DNA of 64,000 bases from Uloborus plumipes (taxonomy: Eukaryota; Arthropoda; Arachnida; Araneae; Uloboridae), in NCBI GenBank assembly GCA_038373865.1, contig JAXGGA010002393.1, positions 1 through 64,000 on the forward strand. The letters are read 5' to 3'. The position numbers and the translations under genes were made by a program. Each line of letters opens with the position of its first letter. The first letter of the stretch is position 1. Below are positions 1-12,440 of the stretch, in pieces. The notes beneath the pieces are model-generated. The model made no database searches, had not been told where the DNA came from, and was given only the letters and a program-made list of their open reading frames with translations.

Positions 1-453
1 GCTTAAAATTTTCAGCTCGGACTTGGATACGGGGAGACTGGGGACGATTTATTTATGCGTCCAAAAGTGTGTTTTACCAAGCACTTTCGGTTACTTGTTA
101 TTTAGTTTTTTTTTTTTTTTTCGTTGTTGCACTATTGTAAAATGGTGTCCTTGCAAAAAAAAAGCAACGACTTTGTAAAACAGAGACATTAATTGCAATT
201 TAACTAAACAGAATAAATATTTTAAAAGTCGCTTGCCGGTCACGAAATGCTACTGGGGCTATTAATAGGGTTTAGCAAATGCCAGTCCTCCGCAACTTTA
301 AATTGACGTATCATTAGCGTCTTCATTATGCATCATAGTTACCAATCAAATATTTATTATTGCAATGACTTGCAGCTATGTCACTTGAAACAAACAAAAT
401 GTCACAAATGTGCATGCTTCCTGTGAGTGTTCACAATTCTGCTTTTTCTTTTT
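1..453. other. No gene seen
   Basis: AT-rich sequence with T and A runs (about 106-121 and 155-163). I see no coding pattern, RNA gene or repeat boundary here. Confidence 0.6.
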
Positions 454-2380
454 AGCCTACTTTCCCGTTAAAAACAAAAGAAAGACGAAAAAAGTATTAA
501 AAGTAGCTTAATGCATCTAAAAAATATCGCCAAGTCCAAAAAATATCGCCAAGTAAAAAAAATATCGCCAAGTAAAAAAATATCGCCAAGTAAAAAAAAT
601 AAAAAGGTAAATTGAATATCGAAAAATTAAAAATTTGAAAGTAGGGTATTGAGATGGGGAATTTGTGTGTCGGTCGGTCGGTCGGTCGGTCGGTCGGTCT
701 GTCGGTCTGTCTGTCCCCCCCTAATAACTTTTGAATGAACATTCCGATTTGGACAAACTTTTTTTTGTTGGAAAGATCTCGGCGAGTACAGCTCATTCCC
801 ATATTTGATTTTTCGATTTGAACAATTTTTGGTTCAACTTTGAACCGTTCAAAAAACCGGTCCCGCGATGCTAACTTTTGAGTGAACAGTCCGATTTGAA
901 CAAACTTTTTTTTGTTCGAAAGATCTTTTCAAGGATACTTCATTCCCGTATCTACATTTTCGATTTGAACAATTTTTCGTTCAACATTGAACCGTTCAAA
1001 CAAGCTGTCACCCCTAATAACTTTTGAATGAACAGTCCGATTTAAACAAACTTTTTTTTTGTTCGAAGCATCTCGGCAAGGATACTTTATTACCGTATTT
1101 AAATTTTCAATTTGAACATTTTTGGTTCAACATTGAACCATTCAAGTAACCTTTCCCCACCTAATAACTTTTGAGTGAACAGTCCGAATGGAATAAACTT
1201 TTTTTTGTTCGAAGGATCTCAGCGAGTACACTTCATTCCCTATTTGATTTTTCGATTTGAACAGTTTTTCGTTCAACATTGAACCGTTCAAGCAACCTTT
1301 CCCCACCTAATAACTTTTGAGTGAACAATCCGATTTGAACAAACTTTTTTTTGTTCGAAGGATCTCAGCAAGGATACTTCATTACCCTATTTAAATTTTC
1401 CATTTGAGCATTTTTTCGTTCAACATTGAACCGTTCAAGCAACCTTTCCCCACCTAATAACTTTTGAGTGAACCGTCTGAATGGAATAAACTTTTTTTTG
1501 TTTGAAAGATCTCGGAGAGGCTTTCCCATACATTTCCATATTTCGCTTTTTGATTTGAACCATTTTTCGTTCAATATTGAACCGTTCAGAAAAAAAATTA
1601 ACATTAGCATCTACGGGGAATTTAAGTTGAATGTTGATCCTGAACTTAAAGTCGGATTTTCAAACTAACTTTGTAAGAAAATAGTTTTGATAAATAATGT
1701 TTGTAAAGTACTTTTCTGAGTAATCTTCTGTGAGGACTCTGATTCCGACTCCGCGAACATGGCGGAAATGCAGGCTCAGAAAAAAAAAATGACTGAACAT
1801 GCAGACGATTTTTTGTTTATTTATTTGTTTTATTTTATTTATTTATTTTAATTATTATATTTTTTTTGGCAGACGATATTTTTTGTAACAAAAATGTTTC
1901 ATTCACGAGTGCATTTTATTCTTTATTTATATTTAACAACTGGCAACGGATTAAAACTGAAATTCGAGACATTTTATTAACAAACGAGTTTTTTTTTCTT
2001 TCTTTGATAAAATACGTTTTGATGCTCTTTGTACTTTTATTTATTTATTTATTTATTTTATTATTATTATTATTGTTATTATTATTATTATTTGAAAACA
2101 ATGGAGGATTTTTTCTACGGAGGAACTGTAACAGTTGCACTCTTTAAAAGGTGCGACAAAGCTTTATTTATTCGTTAATTACTTTTTACGTGTCTATTTC
2201 ATCTGATGAGAGGGGTATAGTTTGCTTCTCGAAATCAGCTCTATGTGCTAAAAGGTATGTTTGACATAGTTTTCAGTTTCAGATAATCAAGAGAATAATG
2301 ATCAGATGCGAGAATGCCGATGTCGATGTATGGGAAAGTAGGCTCGTTTAGTTCTTGACAGAACTTCTTGTTTCTTTCTT
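454..2380. repeat. Dispersed 1.9-kb repeat, copy 1
   Basis: This matches 49940-51672 along its length, starting with AGCCTACTTTCCCGT and ending near gacagaacttcttgtttc. In order it has four TATCGCCAAG units (about 527-591), a GTCG microsatellite (about 668-712), a minisatellite of about 145-bp units (about 719-1590) and an AT-rich tail. The first 15 bases recur inverted at 2330-2344 with one mismatch (perfect in copy 2), which suggests terminal inverted repeats. Homology runs about 35 bp beyond the right one, so the boundary is uncertain. There is no conserved reading frame, so it looks like a non-autonomous element of unknown class. Confidence 0.75.
719..1590. repeat. Minisatellite of about 145-bp units
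   Basis: Six imperfect tandem units each begin near CTAATAACTTTTGAGTGAAC, at about 719, 866, 1011, 1157, 1304 and 1453. They continue through a TTTTTTTTGTTCGAAAGATC block and a GTTCAACATTGAACCGTTCA palindrome-like block. The array lies inside the 1.9-kb repeat and has about five units in the other copy. Confidence 0.85.
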
Positions 2381-2443
2381 GTGTGACTGTGACCATCGTG
2401 TGTCGTGACTGTTCCTCTGTAACTTTCACAATGTTATCAGAAG

Positions 2444-4840
2444 CAGGGCTGCGGAGTCGGAGTCGGAGTCGGACTGATTTTGGACCAAAGGAGTCGGAGT
2501 CGGAGTCACTGAAAAACATGTCGACTCCGACTCCGACTCCGACCACCTCCGATTTGGATGAAATTTTATGGAGGTGAAAACATATCTGGGTGATTCTCCA
2601 AAAACCTGGTATTTTCGACTCACAAACTCTATAAAAATAAAAATGCTTAAAAAAATCTAAAAAAAATCATACTTACTCTTTGTTAGGAGCTTATTAAGAG
2701 AAAAATAGAGGGAACTCACTTTAAGTATGCTACACCCCAAAAGGGGGGTGGGGTCAATTTTTTCAAACCGAGAGAGTGACAAGAAGCACTAAGCGAGCAA
2801 ACAAATGAATTTTATCAAGGATTATCAGAAATTTTACAACAATAACAAAGAAATAACTTCAACATGAATGAAAAACTATGTTTATTGTTGACAAACAACA
2901 CTAATTTACAACCTCCTTAAACGAACACTGTTTTAAGAGATGCAGCATCCGACAAATTTAATATTTATATAAATTAATTCATCAATATTCGAACATGTAT
3001 AGCTATTACTTTTAATGTAATTCTCTAAGTGTTTTATTTCTAATTGGTATAATTAATTAAATTAAGCTGTCACAATAATTATTGTTGCCTCTATCACTAC
3101 CATTGTTAGCATCAGTTTCAAAATAGAATTCAACTAGAGCTTAATTCTAAACCAAAATAGTTAATAACAATTTTCAGAGTAAGTACCAGGTTTGTTAATT
3201 TAAATTATCCAGTTCAGAAAGGTAATTTACTTCAGGCAAAAAATCTGTTCTCTAAAATGAATCTACAACAAAATTTAATGTAACTTCACTCACCTATTCG
3301 AGCAGCATTAAAGTTAAAAAATGTCTAACTGACAGATTTGTTTTGAAAAATTCGTCTGAAAAACAAGAAACAAACAACTAAATAAAAGAATTATTTTACA
3401 GTTACATTTTTTAATTTATCGTCTGCCAACTTTTTATCATAATCTTAGTTCTAAACTAATGTTTGGTAAATAAATCCATCTATTCTACCGGATGTTTTAC
3501 CAGTGCTTTAAAAGTAATGCTGGAGTGACATTTTTTTTTTGCGCCAGGGGAGGGACATTTTTTTGCGCCAGGAGAGGGACATTTTAATCAAAAAAGGCTG
3601 ATACTTCTACCCGGAATTATTTAGAAGGTAAATAATAGTATTTTTCTCTTTTATCCTCTTAACTCAATTACACACTGCAGGCAGAATTATTATTTTTATT
3701 TTATTTAGAACAGAAATGTTGGCCAGGAGAGGGACATCGAAAATGTTACATACCTCATTTTGAACTAAGGAAAAATAATACGAACAGCAGACACATTCTA
3801 TAGACAAAATACTCTATGAGTCCAAAGAAGTGATGAGAATAAACAGTGTTATAGTACTGCAGATTCAAAATTCCTTCTTTTTGCCTTTAATAATTGAACC
3901 AATTTGTAGGCCAGGAGAGGGACATGCAATCTGGGGACAAACTTCAAAATGATGTACCTGATTATATAACCATTTAAATAAGCTAAAACAACACTATATT
4001 ACACTCATAACTATACATAATTCAACACTACAAGTGGAATTTATGCAATGTTCACGTAAAATTTTAAAATAATTTATTTACATTTTAGAAACAGGGTGGG
4101 ACACGCAAAAAAGGTGACTTTTTGGCTATTCAAAAATTTTTGTAGAAAAAAATAAATGAAAAATTGCTTTGATATGGATTGAATAACATCAGAATAAGTA
4201 TTTCTAACAATTAAAAAAATAAAAAAACTTTCTAGGTCAAATAATTTTTGTGCTGTCCTACCGGGGTCTCATAATTGTTCGCGATTTGGAGAATCACACC
4301 AATCTTTGAAAACTAACAGATACAAATTTTCAGCGTCCAATAACCAAATCCTTAGACATTCTAGGATCATTAAAAAGTGCTTCAAATGCGCGGGTCTTTG
4401 CAATAGCAAAAAAATGCATGTGTTAAATAAAGCTCTGGCCATTTAATAAATACAAACCAAAGAAAATGAGCCAGTTTGTACGGACGTCAATGACAGAGAG
4501 CGGCCACTTGTCTATTTAGCTCTCGGAGAAAATGAAAACCTTTTGTGAGAGGTGAAACACAATGACCTCTCGGACTGACCTCACGACTAGGGATACCCCC
4601 AGCTTGGCTATCTGCCCCCCTAAAGTGAGGTCTAGCTACGACCATGAATATAAAATGAAACTTTTAAAATGGACATAATATTTCAACCTTTGTTTAGTGG
4701 GTTTTTACCCTCTCATATTTGGTGTAAAAAAAAAAGATAATAAAAAATCAGAGGAGTCGGGGCAGTCGGAAGTCGAAAGTTTTAAAATACCGCGGAGTCG
4801 GAGTCTCGACAATTTTCCTTCCGTACTCCGCCCAGCCCTG
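2444..4840. mobile_element. hAT-like element with 8-bp target duplication, no transposase
   Basis: The ends are CAGGGCTGCGGAGTCGGAGT and the inverse of CAGGGCTGGGCGGAGTACGG. It is flanked by ATCAGAAG (2436-2443) and ATCAGAGA (4841-4848), an imperfect 8-bp duplication. A CAGG start and 8-bp duplication fit the hAT superfamily. The left end carries runs of GGAGTC repeats. No transposase-like frame is present, so it is non-autonomous. Confidence 0.8.
2590..4297. repeat. Possible nested element inside the hAT-like element
   Basis: GTGATTCTCCAAA at 2590-2602 recurs inverted at 4285-4297, inside the outer element's ends. Between them the phrase GCCAGGAGAGGGACAT (or a near match) occurs at about 3543, 3567, 3721, 3910 and, degraded, 4093. 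No clear target duplication was found, so it could equally be a subterminal repeat of the outer element. Confidence 0.45.
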
Positions 4841-4848
4841 ATCAGAGA

Positions 4849-6957
4849 AAAGTAATTCACTTAAAAAAGTGTTCTTCACTATTTAATTTTCGCTATTTCG
4901 GGCAACACATCTTTGACTTTACATTAAAATAACAGAAGAAAAAATCTATTATAGCTTGCAATCGGTCTCTTTCGGTTTTTATAGATCAAAAGGTGATATG
5001 GGTTCAATCAGTAGAAAATGATCTTTTATAAATGCAAAAAAAAAAAAAATTCGAAAGGTATGGTAAGCTCTTGCTGAAGTTTTTTTATCAGGCTTCGCCT
5101 TAGTCTTGTGAAACAAAAAAAAATGGTGAGAATTTAAAGAAAGGAGGCCAATGAAGGGAATAGAGACCTCCAAAGATTGTGTAAAAGTTAGACAGTTACA
5201 GTTATAGAGAACATGTTGTAACGGTTAAACGAACTGAGCCCGTAAACCGAAGAGTGGACGAATCGCGGTTTCAGGGGCAATACTTTTTTTTATCAGTTTG
5301 ATGCTCGCGAATTCCGTTAAGCTCTGACTCTCGCTCCTTAAAAACATCTGAAGCACAGAAGTTTTATCGTGAGCATAGAAGCACAAACGATTTGATAATC
5401 TGAACAGCAAAATATTTTTGTTAGGTTTTTACAAACTTTGGGAATAAAAACTATATATTTTTTTAACTCTAATTTTTATGATATAAGATTGTGTTGGTAA
5501 AATACAAAGTTGGGAAACAAAATCATTTGGACCTTTTAGGTAGAGCCTTGAGTAGACGTATAAAAAGTTGAATATATGGAGTTTATCTGATGACTTTTGT
5601 ATACATGAACAACAAGCGTTCTAACTACTTTGGAGGTAAACTCCCAAGGTAGAATTTTGATTAAGTTAAATATAATTCATAGTTAAGTTTTCAGGAAACC
5701 TTCCAATTTCAAGTCGTAAGAAGAAAATCTGAAGACATTATTAATTTTCGTCCTTTTTCCATCTTCGTTCTTGTCGCTTTTTTCCTATTCGAACTTATTT
5801 CTTCATGGAAGTATTAAGACAAAGCTATGAGCATTAATTAATATACTGACAGTCCTTTTAGGCTAAGATTACAAATAAACATATTGCCATGGGTGTAGCC
5901 TTGAAAGTTACAGACAGGGAGGGGAAATGTCCCTCCAATTTTAATCGTAAATTTACGAAGCAATCAAGCAGAAAACTGATTCATCATTTGTTTGTGACAA
6001 AATTCAAACTTTTTTTTTTTTTTTTTTTTTTTTTCAAAATAAAACTTAACACGGAAAGAAAAACCAGACCTTTATGTAAAAGCCTATTTCTATGCTCAAG
6101 AACTATCTGAGCGACCTATTTCTATGTTGAAGAACGTCTGATATCCATTTTCACTGCACAAGAATATTTTACTGGAAAGAGATTGGTTTATGCAAATGGG
6201 GGCTTTCTGGTAAATTTGCTATCATATTGAGGTTTGCTACGTTGCACAAGGTCACAAGTTCGATTTTTTGGGGAGCTGGGGGAGGGTGTAAAGGAAACAA
6301 AAATTATTCTGTTGTTGAGTCTTTGGTTTCCCTCTCCCTAACTGGAGTCCTGGCTGCGCCCATGCATAGCATACTTCTTTAAAAAAAAAAAAAAAAAACC
6401 TTGATTCAGAAGACATTTTAGTGACTCTGCTGCATTGAGTAATAGTTTCTACTTTTCCGTAATAAAACTGACTTACAATATCATCCATTCAATTCATTTG
6501 AAATTTCATTTTTGCTGCACCATGTTTCTCTTAGCTCATCAAATAACTTGCTAGAAAACATGTAGAAATCTCATGCATTTTCACTGATATTGGTGAAGAT
6601 TATAACGTAAGCAGTTTCTAATTGAATAACAACAAATGAAAGAAATACTGAGAGGTATCTGTAAAGTAAAGTCGAAAAAGTATTTAAAAGAATTTAGAAA
6701 TTTAGCATTCACAGAAAAGACCCACATGTTTGTGATTTTTACATGTACTACGTCATTGTAAGTGTTTGAATTTTGACAAGCATTTCAAAGTCCATAGGTT
6801 CCGTAGTTCTTTAAATTAAGGATAAGGATAAATTAAATACATTTCAGTTATAAAAAACAAAAAAGAAAGCATTAGTAAATAGTCAAATATTGATATATAA
6901 GTTTTCTAGAGATATATTTCAAGAATAATCGTACAAACCTTTAGAAAATTTTCCCAT
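4849..6957. other. No gene seen
   Basis: AT-rich sequence with poly-T (6008-6034) and poly-A (6380-6398) tracts. The open frames present are short and lack protein-like composition or splice context. Confidence 0.5.
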
Positions 6958-7230
6958 TTAAATATCCCAGAATTCAACTGCGTGGGAATAATTCTTGACA
7001 AGTATTTCCACTTCAGATAAAAATGTGGCTGTCACCGACACTCCTTGGGAAGGTCGAATGTTACCCAAACTACTTTCAACGACTGGATCAACCTGGGGAT
7101 TAAGGCATCTGATGTGGTCCCAAACATCCAGCAAACCTTGAGTTTCAAGCTGAGAAAAGAATTCCCCTGAGACAGAACCTAATCCATCATGATCATTTCT
7201 AGGGGAAAATCTCTTCCGTTGAAAAATGTT
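6958..7230 (-). pseudogene. Coding-like remnant, possibly LINE endonuclease
   Basis: An open frame of about 90 codons without an initiator runs on the minus strand from after TGA 7233-7231 to TAA 6960-6958. It contains RFSPRNDHDGLGSVSGEFF and QLETQGLLDVWDHIRCLNP. Base composition is less AT-rich than the surroundings. The LVDVWR-like block resembles the endonuclease domain of non-LTR retrotransposons, but the match is weak and rests on memory. It could also be an exon of an unrecognised gene. Confidence 0.3.
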
Positions 7231-7426
7231 TCAGTAAGAAATTTATAAAAGAAACATACATTTAATGTTGATGCTGTATTGTTTACTCATCGGTAGAAAA
7301 AATGGTCAAAATGTCACGGAAGTTCAACTGTGAAACTATTATGAAAAATTTATAATATTTGTGTTCTGAGCAAAACAATTAAATCCTTGATTAATCAGAA
7401 GATTGTTGAGATGAGATATTCAAACT

Positions 7427-7717
7427 CACTGCAAAAAAATGAACTGTTGTTGTTGCAGTTTAATACTGGCAGTCGTAGTTCCAATTTAAAACTGTAAAAT
7501 GCACAGTAATAAACTGTAAAACTAGCAATTCTACAATTTCTTACTGAAAAGTTAGCAATTTTACAGTTTATTGCCGTAAAATTAAGTTGTATTATACTGT
7601 AAAAACAGTAGCATAATACTGGTAGCAGGGGTTTCAGTTTAAAACTGAAAATTTTAAATTTAATAGGACCATTGGCTATCAGTTTCACCTTCTTGGGAGT
7701 TAAATTTTTTTTCAGTG
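7427..7717. mobile_element. CACTG-end MITE, copy 1
   Basis: The ends are CACTGCAAAAAAATGAACTG and its approximate inverse ending TTTTTTCAGTG. The interior is built from AAACTGTAAAA, AGCAATTTTACAG and TTTAAAACTG units in both orientations. The same family occurs at 26629, 32691, 44192 and 45296. There is no coding capacity. Confidence 0.8.
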
Positions 7718-9008
7718 CAGTGAAACATACACATAGAGGAACCTGCTTAAGACATCTCTTATCTTAAGTAATTTATGATAATTAATTGATTCATTTCAAA
7801 GTTACGTGTAAACAGTGAGCTTGTACAAACGAGGAATAAAAGTTCAAAATTTTAAATTTGTAGCAACACCTAAAAGTATTCCAATTCATCTAAATTTTAG
7901 TTTCACAGTTTACTTTGCGTAGTGAAACAAGGGAAGAAATGTGGAGATAAATATTTTTAACTTTTTTTTTTCATGATATTTTGTCCCACCCTAATACAGA
8001 TATGCAAATACACATGTTTGCTTATTTTAACTTTACTGCACACAAATGCATAAAAACTATAACTCAAAAAATTTATGCATAATACTGCGATTTTATAACT
8101 TATTGTTTTAAAAATATTTATTCATTTTTTCATTTTATTTCTTATTTTTGAAAAAAAAGGAAAGATTAAAAATAACTATTTTGTTCATCATAAAAATGGA
8201 TAAAGGCACAAATTTTTGAATTGTTAAACTAGGACGCCCATTTCTTAGAACAGTTATTCTAATTTTCTCATATAAATACTTCCAAAGTAGTTAAAATGTA
8301 CTCATGAAGGAATCGATTTCTGATAAAGGAAAATATTTGACAACGGATGGAAAATATATTTTTTTGAATAACAAAAGAAAGAAAGAGAGAGAAAAGGGTA
8401 TTAAAAAATAATTAAACAATATTTTTGAAAAAAAGAAAAAAAAACAACGGATATCTTAAATTGACAGAGATCAACAACTTCCTCTACAGTAAGAATGTAA
8501 ATTGGGGGGAGGGGCATTGGGGCATACACTTTAGGCTTAAATGGATGGGTTTTGCATACACGGTTAAGTTGAGACCTTGCTGACTTCAATTACAGGTTAA
8601 ATCTTTACAAAAAAAATTGCATACAAAGTAATTGCTTTAAATTGCTTAAATAATACTATGTTAACCGATGTGAAATTTTTTTCAGACGCAAGAAAACAGC
8701 TTGTTTTAAAATTGATAAAATAATGACTAAAAAGGTTTTAGTGACAAAAGATTTTTTGGAAAATTTGCAAATAACTCTTGATTAAGACTTTGAACCCAAT
8801 TTAGTTCCGTAATTTAATGTTTATTGGTACTACTCAGGTCAGAAAGCAAGGTTCGAAATAGTGCTCCTATCGACTCAAAATGGGTTCGAGATCGACCGGT
8901 CAATCGCGATCGACTGGCTACCGACAGCTGTGCTAGAGCGTTCACTGTAAAATTGCTGCTCTTCAAGGCGCAATTTACCCATAGAAGTAAACTTAGAATC
9001 TCTATATA
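7718..9008. other. No gene seen
   Basis: AT-rich spacer. A short less AT-rich patch at about 8820-8960 has no splice-supported frame that I can recognise. Confidence 0.5.
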
Positions 9009-9567
9009 CAGTGATCTCTCACTTATGCACCTGCCCTAGGGACCAATAGAAAAAGGCACATAAGTGAGAGAGACGTATAAGTGAACAAGTCTATGTAAAG
9101 GACTATAACTCAACATAGGTTCTAATGAGAGAGTGAATAAGAATGTTTCTATAGAAAAGGGACATATTACTACAGTTACTGTAACGTAACTATAATGATT
9201 AAGAGAAAACAAAAGTTGTAGCATACCTAATTACAAACTGTTCCCTTGTACCCCCCCCCCCCCCCCTGTTGATAATTGTCCCTTTCCAAACTCTAGTTCA
9301 TGCGGAAAAAAATGTCTTCCGTGAGCAATAAAGGCGAAAGATTAAAGAGGAGAGTAAAGAAAAATGCTTATTTTTTAAAGAAAATAAATAAATTTTCATA
9401 CATTTTAGCGAAAATTCGGCGCATAAGTGAAATATTTATCTTGAGAGCGACGCATAAACGAATGATACTATAATTATTTTGCTATGGAATGTGCTGGGAC
9501 CATTCAAAATCGTCGTACATGTGAAAAAGGCGCATAAATGAGGCGGCGTATAAGTGAGAGTTCACTG
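9009..9567. mobile_element. pogo-like non-autonomous element
   Basis: The ends are CAGTGATCTCTCACTTATGC and the inverse of CAGTGAACTCTCACTTATAC. The element is flanked by TA on both sides (9007-9008 and 9568-9569), as in Tc1/mariner and pogo elements. The interior repeats the ATAAGTGAGAG motif. It has no transposase. Confidence 0.75.
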
Positions 9568-9569
9568 TA

Positions 9570-10231
9570 TCTATATACATAAAAGACTACTTTTGAAAAC
9601 GTATGTCCGGGGTAATCTTCCAAACTGCTGAACCGATTTTAACCATTTTTTCACCGTAGATAGCTACAGTAACAGGGAGCAGGATAAGCTATAATTTATT
9701 TCTAAAAAGCTTAGTTTAAAAGAGTTATTATGGAAAACAGTTAATTTTATGTCATTTCCCCATTAAATGATTACATTTTCAACCCATTGTTGCAAAAATT
9801 TGGTGCCATGCAGCAACAATATTGATTGTAATCATATTGAAAATTTTGAACCAAGGCTTCTCTGGAGTAAGTATGGAATTTATTGCCTTCTAAGGATTTT
9901 TATATTTATCTGAGTCAACAATCGCTAACGGTTGAAATAAAAAAAAATTGATTTTGGCTACATAAGATGTTTTCACCTCACCAATGTTGTCACGAGGATA
10001 GAAACTAATAATGGGACTTATTTAACGAGCAATATTTGGAAATGGTTAAGTTCAGTGCGATTGATACTGTAAATTATTTTTTTTTATAGTTTATCCATAA
10101 CATAGCCATTGTTTACAGAATTAGCCATTATGTTTATAGATATGCACTTTAGTGTTAAGTAATTTATGAATGAGTTTCACTAAACCACCCTACACCCACA
10201 GAAACCCGGGCAGGGCCGGGTACCCGGCTAG
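9570..10231 (+). mobile_element. Non-autonomous Helitron
   Basis: It starts TCTATATACATAAAAGACTA after an A. It ends with a GC hairpin (10204-10221, ACCCGGGC/GCCGGGT) then CTAG, with T as the next base. TC at the 5' end, a 3' hairpin followed by CTAG, and insertion between A and T are the Helitron hallmarks. It has no Rep or helicase coding. It abuts the preceding pogo-like element exactly. Confidence 0.75.
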
Positions 10232-11615
10232 TAGGTATATAAATGAATATGTATATTTGTATGCATAGTTTTATGTTTGTACGTTTGTTCCTTATACAAA
10301 TCCAGTTTTCGACGGATTTTCATCAAACTTGACACAGAGGTTCCTTGCCGCTCTAGAATTCACATGGAGGGGGGGGGGGGTTAAGAAATCCAAAAGCTCA
10401 AAATTAAAATTTTTTGTCTCAAAATGGTCATTTTCTTTCAATTTAATATATAGAGTAATGGAGATAAACCTTTAAGCATTACAAATTGATAAAATGTAAC
10501 ACATTTAACTGAGTATTTTCCAACAAAGATTATGATTAAAATTAAATTATCAATTTAAGGTTTACCTATTTCATTTTAACATGACATAAGTTTAAAACAT
10601 TTTTTTATGTTCTAGTTACCTCGGAACATTGGCAGGCACAAATATTGTATGATGCAGAAAAATTAGAGGATCCAACATATATTTAATTCCAATTTTTTTG
10701 GTCCTCCTATTAGAGGAATTATGCAAAAGACAGATTGATTCAATTTTTACATGCACATGCGGATAAAATTCATTCAAGTAATTTTTTACTTCCTTTTACG
10801 TAGTAAAGGAAGTATTGTGATCGCGGAAAAAAAATCACTCAAATTTGAGTCTAAATTTTGATTTTGCTCACCCCCGACTGAATGTTCAGTAGTTTTTTCG
10901 ACCTGTCAGCACGTGCATATGTACCTACCAACATATAAGCAGCCGAAAAATTATTTTCAACCACCCCCGAGTTAATTACGACGAGTTTTCTCGTGACGTC
11001 TGTATGTACGTATGTGCGGATGTATGTGCGTATGTGGCTCGCATAACTCAAAAACTATATACCGTAGAAACTTCTAGCTTGGTATGTAGGCTCTGAGTAT
11101 GGTCTAGTTGTGCACCTCCCCTTGTGGTTGCATTTGAATGTTCCCAAGGGGGTGTTTTACCCCTTTTTGGGGGTAAATCAGTGTTAATTTCAATGCAGAC
11201 TCAAGTGATATGAATTGGCGCGACCACTTGGCGATATGGCACCAAGCTTTTGGTCGCCAAGTGTTTGACGCCAAGTTGGCGACAAATTTGGCGAATTTTT
11301 TTTTTTTTTTTTTTTTTTGAATTTGGGTTCAACTTGGTGCTATTGGCGATATTTTGCGAAAAATTCACTGAATGATACTAAAATCAGCAATATTTAGAAA
11401 ATTAACCATTGTTAAATATTTTTTGCATTGTTTCGTGGCAGATTAGGGGAGTAAATATTGAATTGTTACCTTGCTCACTCCAAGCACTTTTTTTGACACT
11501 TAAGTCAACTACTAAAAAATTTACACGTAAAAGGAAGTAGTGTGGGGCCCATACCAGATTTTTTAGAGCAATGTTGTATCAATAAGCACCTGGGCAACGC
11601 CGGGTACTAATCTAG
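10232..11615 (+). mobile_element. Helitron-like element interrupted by another repeat
   Basis: It shares CAAATCCAGTTTTCGACGGA and TTTTCATCAAACTTG with the short Helitrons at 25711 and 33470. It ends with the hairpin ACCTGGGCAACGCCGGGT, then CTAG at 11612-11615. The 5' end is not clear. It is interrupted by the repeat at 10788-11538. Confidence 0.65.
10788..11538. mobile_element. ACTTCCTTTTACG-ended element inside a Helitron
   Basis: ACTTCCTTTTACG at 10788 recurs inverted at 11526-11538, with uninterrupted Helitron-type sequence on both sides. It includes an A/T-rich interior, a GTATGTACGTATGTGCGGAT block and four TTGGCG units (about 11226-11295). No target duplication is clear and no coding region is present. 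Confidence 0.6.
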
Positions 11616-12440
11616 TTAACAAATATTACTGCGATTGTAAACACCCACAATTCTTAATAATCCAACCGGGACAGATTCAGCTTTCAACCATCCCGTTGCA
11701 ATCGGATTTCCGTTACACGAATTGTTTATCCGTTACAGTTCCGTGGCTCAATATTTCTGTTATCACGTTTTTGATATTTTATGATGTTGATTCCTGAAAT
11801 CGGCAGGGAGGGTATTTTCTAGCCTGGAATGCAATTGGCAATGGGTATTCCGTCGTGGTTCCTCTAAGTGGGTGGCTTTTTTTTTTTTTTTTTATTGAAC
11901 AGGAACGAAGTTGCCCGAACTACTTCTTTCGTTTGGTTTTAAAAAAATCGTGAAAAAGACAATTTAGAAAAACATCTCATGTAATCTTAAACAGTAGTTC
12001 TCTGCATTAGTTTAAAACATTGTTGCAAAACAATTGTTAAAATTTCGTAAACCCAGACTGAAATAAGAATCCGTAATTCTTCATTTAATTTAAAATTATA
12101 ATTATAAATTATTGATTACGTTTTTCGTTAAACTTTACAATGCCAGCAAATATTTTAATAATAGTTAATATCCGATTTATACTTCCAATAACCATTGATG
12201 TCAATGGCTAGCTGCATTGTCCGGCGTTGCACTGTTTACCACGAAAATAAAAGTTGAGAAAGGCGAAGTATGTTCAACAATCAGGCATAAATAAAAGAAA
12301 GAAAAAATAGGGTAAAATTTCTGTTAACGTGCAGAAAAAAGCAATTTTGTGATTAAAAATTTTATTTTAGATCTTTTCGGACCTTTTTAACTTCCAAAGT
12401 GCAGTCAATCTTGTTAACAAGGGTTAACATTTCTTTAAAG
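11616..12440. other. No gene seen
   Basis: AT-rich spacer with a poly-T tract at about 11878-11893. It ends in CTTTAAAG, the target duplication of the next element. Confidence 0.5.

Noticed and set aside
719..1590. CRISPR-like array
   Set aside because: The units are tandem with no unique spacers, and the genome is eukaryotic. It is a minisatellite inside a dispersed repeat.
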